This document shows positions 27,691 to 29,119 of a stretch of 29,119 nt of DNA, piece by piece. Source of the DNA: a virus. The notes below the pieces were generated by a model. The model saw only the letters and a list, made by a program, of their open reading frames with translations. It had not been told where the DNA came from and did no database searches. The stretch's first letter is position 1, and every line of letters starts with the position of its first letter. The position numbers and the translations under genes were made by a program. Location of the stretch: IMG/VR virus record IMGVR_UViG_3300037587_000130, positions 1 through 29,119 of that record, one strand, 5' to 3'.

Positions 27691-28973
27691 TAGAAAAAGT
27701 CCCCCAGTATCCCGGAGATAAGCGACACGGCGCCCGGTTCGTCGTCCCAGGGTAGCGCGGTAGGTATCTGGCCGCTAAACGCCCCGGGGATAACTAGGTC
27801 CAGGACGGCGGTGTCCGATCTGCTATCGCGTTGGAATTGGATAGACCGGATAACAAACTCGAACTCGTTGTAGATCATTGCGCCTGGCGCTAGTAGTTTA
27901 ATCGTCGTATTCGGTTCCCATAGGTTCCCGTCGGAATCGCGCCAGGTAGCGACCCGAACCGAGTAGGCGGCCATATTACCGAACATACGTCCCACCTTAG
28001 CCCGTACCGCCGCGTTAAGGTCCGCGTCTAGCGTATCGGGTGTATTGAACGTTAACGGGCGGACAGCGCCTTCTAAGCGCGGGTTCTTAACCGTAAACTG
28101 CGCGCCGGGTAGTCCGACGATAGCCGGTTCGATTCCGGTTATGTGGCTGTAATAATTCTGAGGGTTGAAAAACGGGGATACGGATAATACCGGGGCGCTG
28201 CCTTCCTGTAGTCGGGCGATAGGGCTACCGGCGTCGGCGGACTGCTGAAACAGGAGCGCCCCGCGCGGAGTGTTCCCGATTACTAGGTTACGTTGCTTCG
28301 CCAGTTCGGCCAGGAACGCGAGGACTTTTTTACCGGGCTCGGAAGCCACACGGTCGAATATGGCGCCCTGGTCCGCGTCGAACTGTACTGAGATACCGAA
28401 TGGGCCAGCCAGGGTCGCGGCGATTTCCTGTAACCCCTGGCCGTTAAATTCCAGGGGGTACGAGCTGGCCGGGGCGGTACAATCCTGCAGAACGCCCGGG
28501 AGCGAATACCCACTTACCGCTACGGTCCGCAGCTTGTTTTCGATTATCGGATTTACCGCGACCAGGGTGCCGGTAAACAGCGGATCGCCGCCGACGGTAA
28601 CTTCTAAGGATTTGAACGAGAACGGTCGGAAGGTTTCGCGAAAGCCGGGGGTATCTGGTTCGAACGGGGCGCCGAATTCGACGGTATCCATAGTATCCAG
28701 ACTGCGGGTAATCGTAACCGAATCCCAGAACCGGAACCGCTGCCCGTCGACCAGGATAGCGACCTCGTCGTCCGTCGTGGCGCTGGCGTTAGGCAACAGG
28801 TTCTTAGGGGCCGACGGTAGTATCGGGACGACGATAACGATACTGGCCGTTAAGGGCTCTATAACGCCGGGGTTAGCCCGGGCGATTAAATCTGCCTGCT
28901 GCTCGGTACCGTATTGTTTCCGGGCGATACTCTCGAACGTATCGCCGGCTATGACGCTATACGTAGTAGACAA
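27690..28973 (-). CDS. Baseplate hub (Mu gp44 / gpD-like) with N-terminal LysM
   Basis: This encodes 427 residues from TTG 28973 (AAGGGG 8 bases upstream, 17-base overlap with the previous gene). Residues 1-50 form a LysM-like module (YSVIAGDTFESIARKQYG, DLIARANPGVIEP), as in gpX-type tail proteins; here it is joined to the hub. Residues about 65-400 follow the late-control gpD/gp44 pattern: VDGQRFRFWDSVTITRSLDT, then DTPGFRETFRPFSFKSLEVT, QGLQEIAATLAGPFGISVQF and the late RVATWRDSDGNLWEPNTTI. It is the hub that carries the spike encoded next. Mu and P2 relatives often keep the LysM part as a separate gene or lack it, so this may be a fusion. Confidence 0.88.
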   Translation of the reverse strand: MSTTYSVIAGDTFESIARKQYGTEQQADLIARANPGVIEPLTASIVIVVPILPSAPKNLLPNASATTDDEVAILVDGQRFRFWDSVTITRSLDTMDTVEFGAPFEPDTPGFRETFRPFSFKSLEVTVGGDPLFTGTLVAVNPIIENKLRTVAVSGYSLPGVLQDCTAPASSYPLEFNGQGLQEIAATLAGPFGISVQFDADQGAIFDRVASEPGKKVLAFLAELAKQRNLVIGNTPRGALLFQQSADAGSPIARLQEGSAPVLSVSPFFNPQNYYSHITGIEPAIVGLPGAQFTVKNPRLEGAVRPLTFNTPDTLDADLNAAVRAKVGRMFGNMAAYSVRVATWRDSDGNLWEPNTTIKLLAPGAMIYNEFEFVIRSIQFQRDSRSDTAVLDLVIPGAFSGQIPTALPWDDEPGAVSLISGILGDFF

Positions 28974-29119
28974 TTTCGCGCCCCTTCGGTAGCTCCAGGA
29001 TTTCCGAGCCGCTTAGATTGTTCGTCTTAATTAAAAAGTCGAGCTGGTCGTCGACGGACCCATATAGCTCTGCGACCAGATCGATAATAGTACGGCTGCG
29101 GTCCAGGACGATACTACGC
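28957..29119 (-). CDS. Tail/DNA-circularisation protein, Mu gp43 (gpN)-like, 3' end only
   Basis: The coding sequence enters at the right edge, so only about 53 C-terminal residues are present: SIVLDRSRTIIDLVAELYGS followed by VDDQLDFLIKTNNLSGSEIL, ending RGEIVYYV-like in KGREIVYYV and TAG at 28957. This is the pattern at the end of Mu gp43-type proteins just upstream of the hub gene. It overlaps the hub start by 17 bases. Confidence 0.8.
   Translation of the reverse strand, partial: RSIVLDRSRTIIDLVAELYGSVDDQLDFLIKTNNLSGSEILELPKGREIVYYV

Noticed and set aside
28270-28992. Rightward 240-codon frame opposite the baseplate hub gene
   Set aside because: The leftward hub gene has clear family motifs. 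The antisense frame is a shadow in GC-rich DNA with no start signal.
1-29119. CRISPR arrays, tRNA genes, rRNA, insertion sequences, integrase and attachment sites
   Set aside because: None was seen on either strand. The only repeats are the short ones listed. tRNA absence was judged by eye, not by a covariance model.

Overview
The window is 29 kb of a tailed-phage genome or a prophage, probably from a proteobacterial host. The tail genes read as a Mu-like contractile-tail baseplate set: LysM hub, spike with an HxH tip, gp46-like, gp47/J-like, gp48-like, then spike or fibre. The rest is a phage replication module (helicase, primase-helicase, family-B polymerase, DUF2800 nuclease, ssDNA-binding protein) and dense blocks of small genes. 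No integrase, rRNA, tRNA, CRISPR array or insertion sequence was seen, so lytic or temperate lifestyle cannot be decided. Gene calls are from reading motifs and start signals by eye, without database searches.

Layout. (1) 1-820: end of a leftward region with one basic, possibly structural protein. (2) 821-1288: a divergent AT-rich spacer with short repeats. (3) 1289-2194: a rightward protein with four zinc-finger-like repeats. (4) 2191-13852: leftward early genes in four transcription units, each with a related TTGACG promoter. Reading downstream these are: SF2 helicase, two small genes, VRR-NUC nuclease and one more gene; tandem-HTH regulator, unknown gene, primase-helicase and zinc protein; ten tightly coupled small genes ending in a clear terminator; one last small gene. 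(5) 13945-20915: rightward replication genes: GLPWDERI protein, DUF2800 nuclease, ssDNA-binding protein, a beta-clamp-like protein, DNA polymerase, ligase-like fragment, zinc protein. (6) 29119-20912: the leftward late region, with baseplate genes, tail spike, M15 endolysin and a lysis cassette with overlapping frames.

The standout is at 12407-13450. The SF2 helicase carries an intein that splits its Walker B motif between DE and CHH. Inside the intein DNA, on the same strand but in the +1 frame, lies a complete 265-codon gene for a homing-type endonuclease with two zinc fingers, a NUMOD-like stretch and a Vsr-like/EDxHD nuclease core. It occupies the place where ordinary inteins carry an in-frame endonuclease domain. 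In the intein frame the same DNA encodes a polar, motif-free linker. The intein and its homing enzyme would thus be one mobile element encoded as two overlapping genes.

Other points of interest are a phage-wide promoter family whose -35 box sits in a TGACG-n4-CGTCA palindrome, two such promoters facing each other at 13882-13922, and a short protein just upstream of the polymerase that carries DnaN signature motifs.
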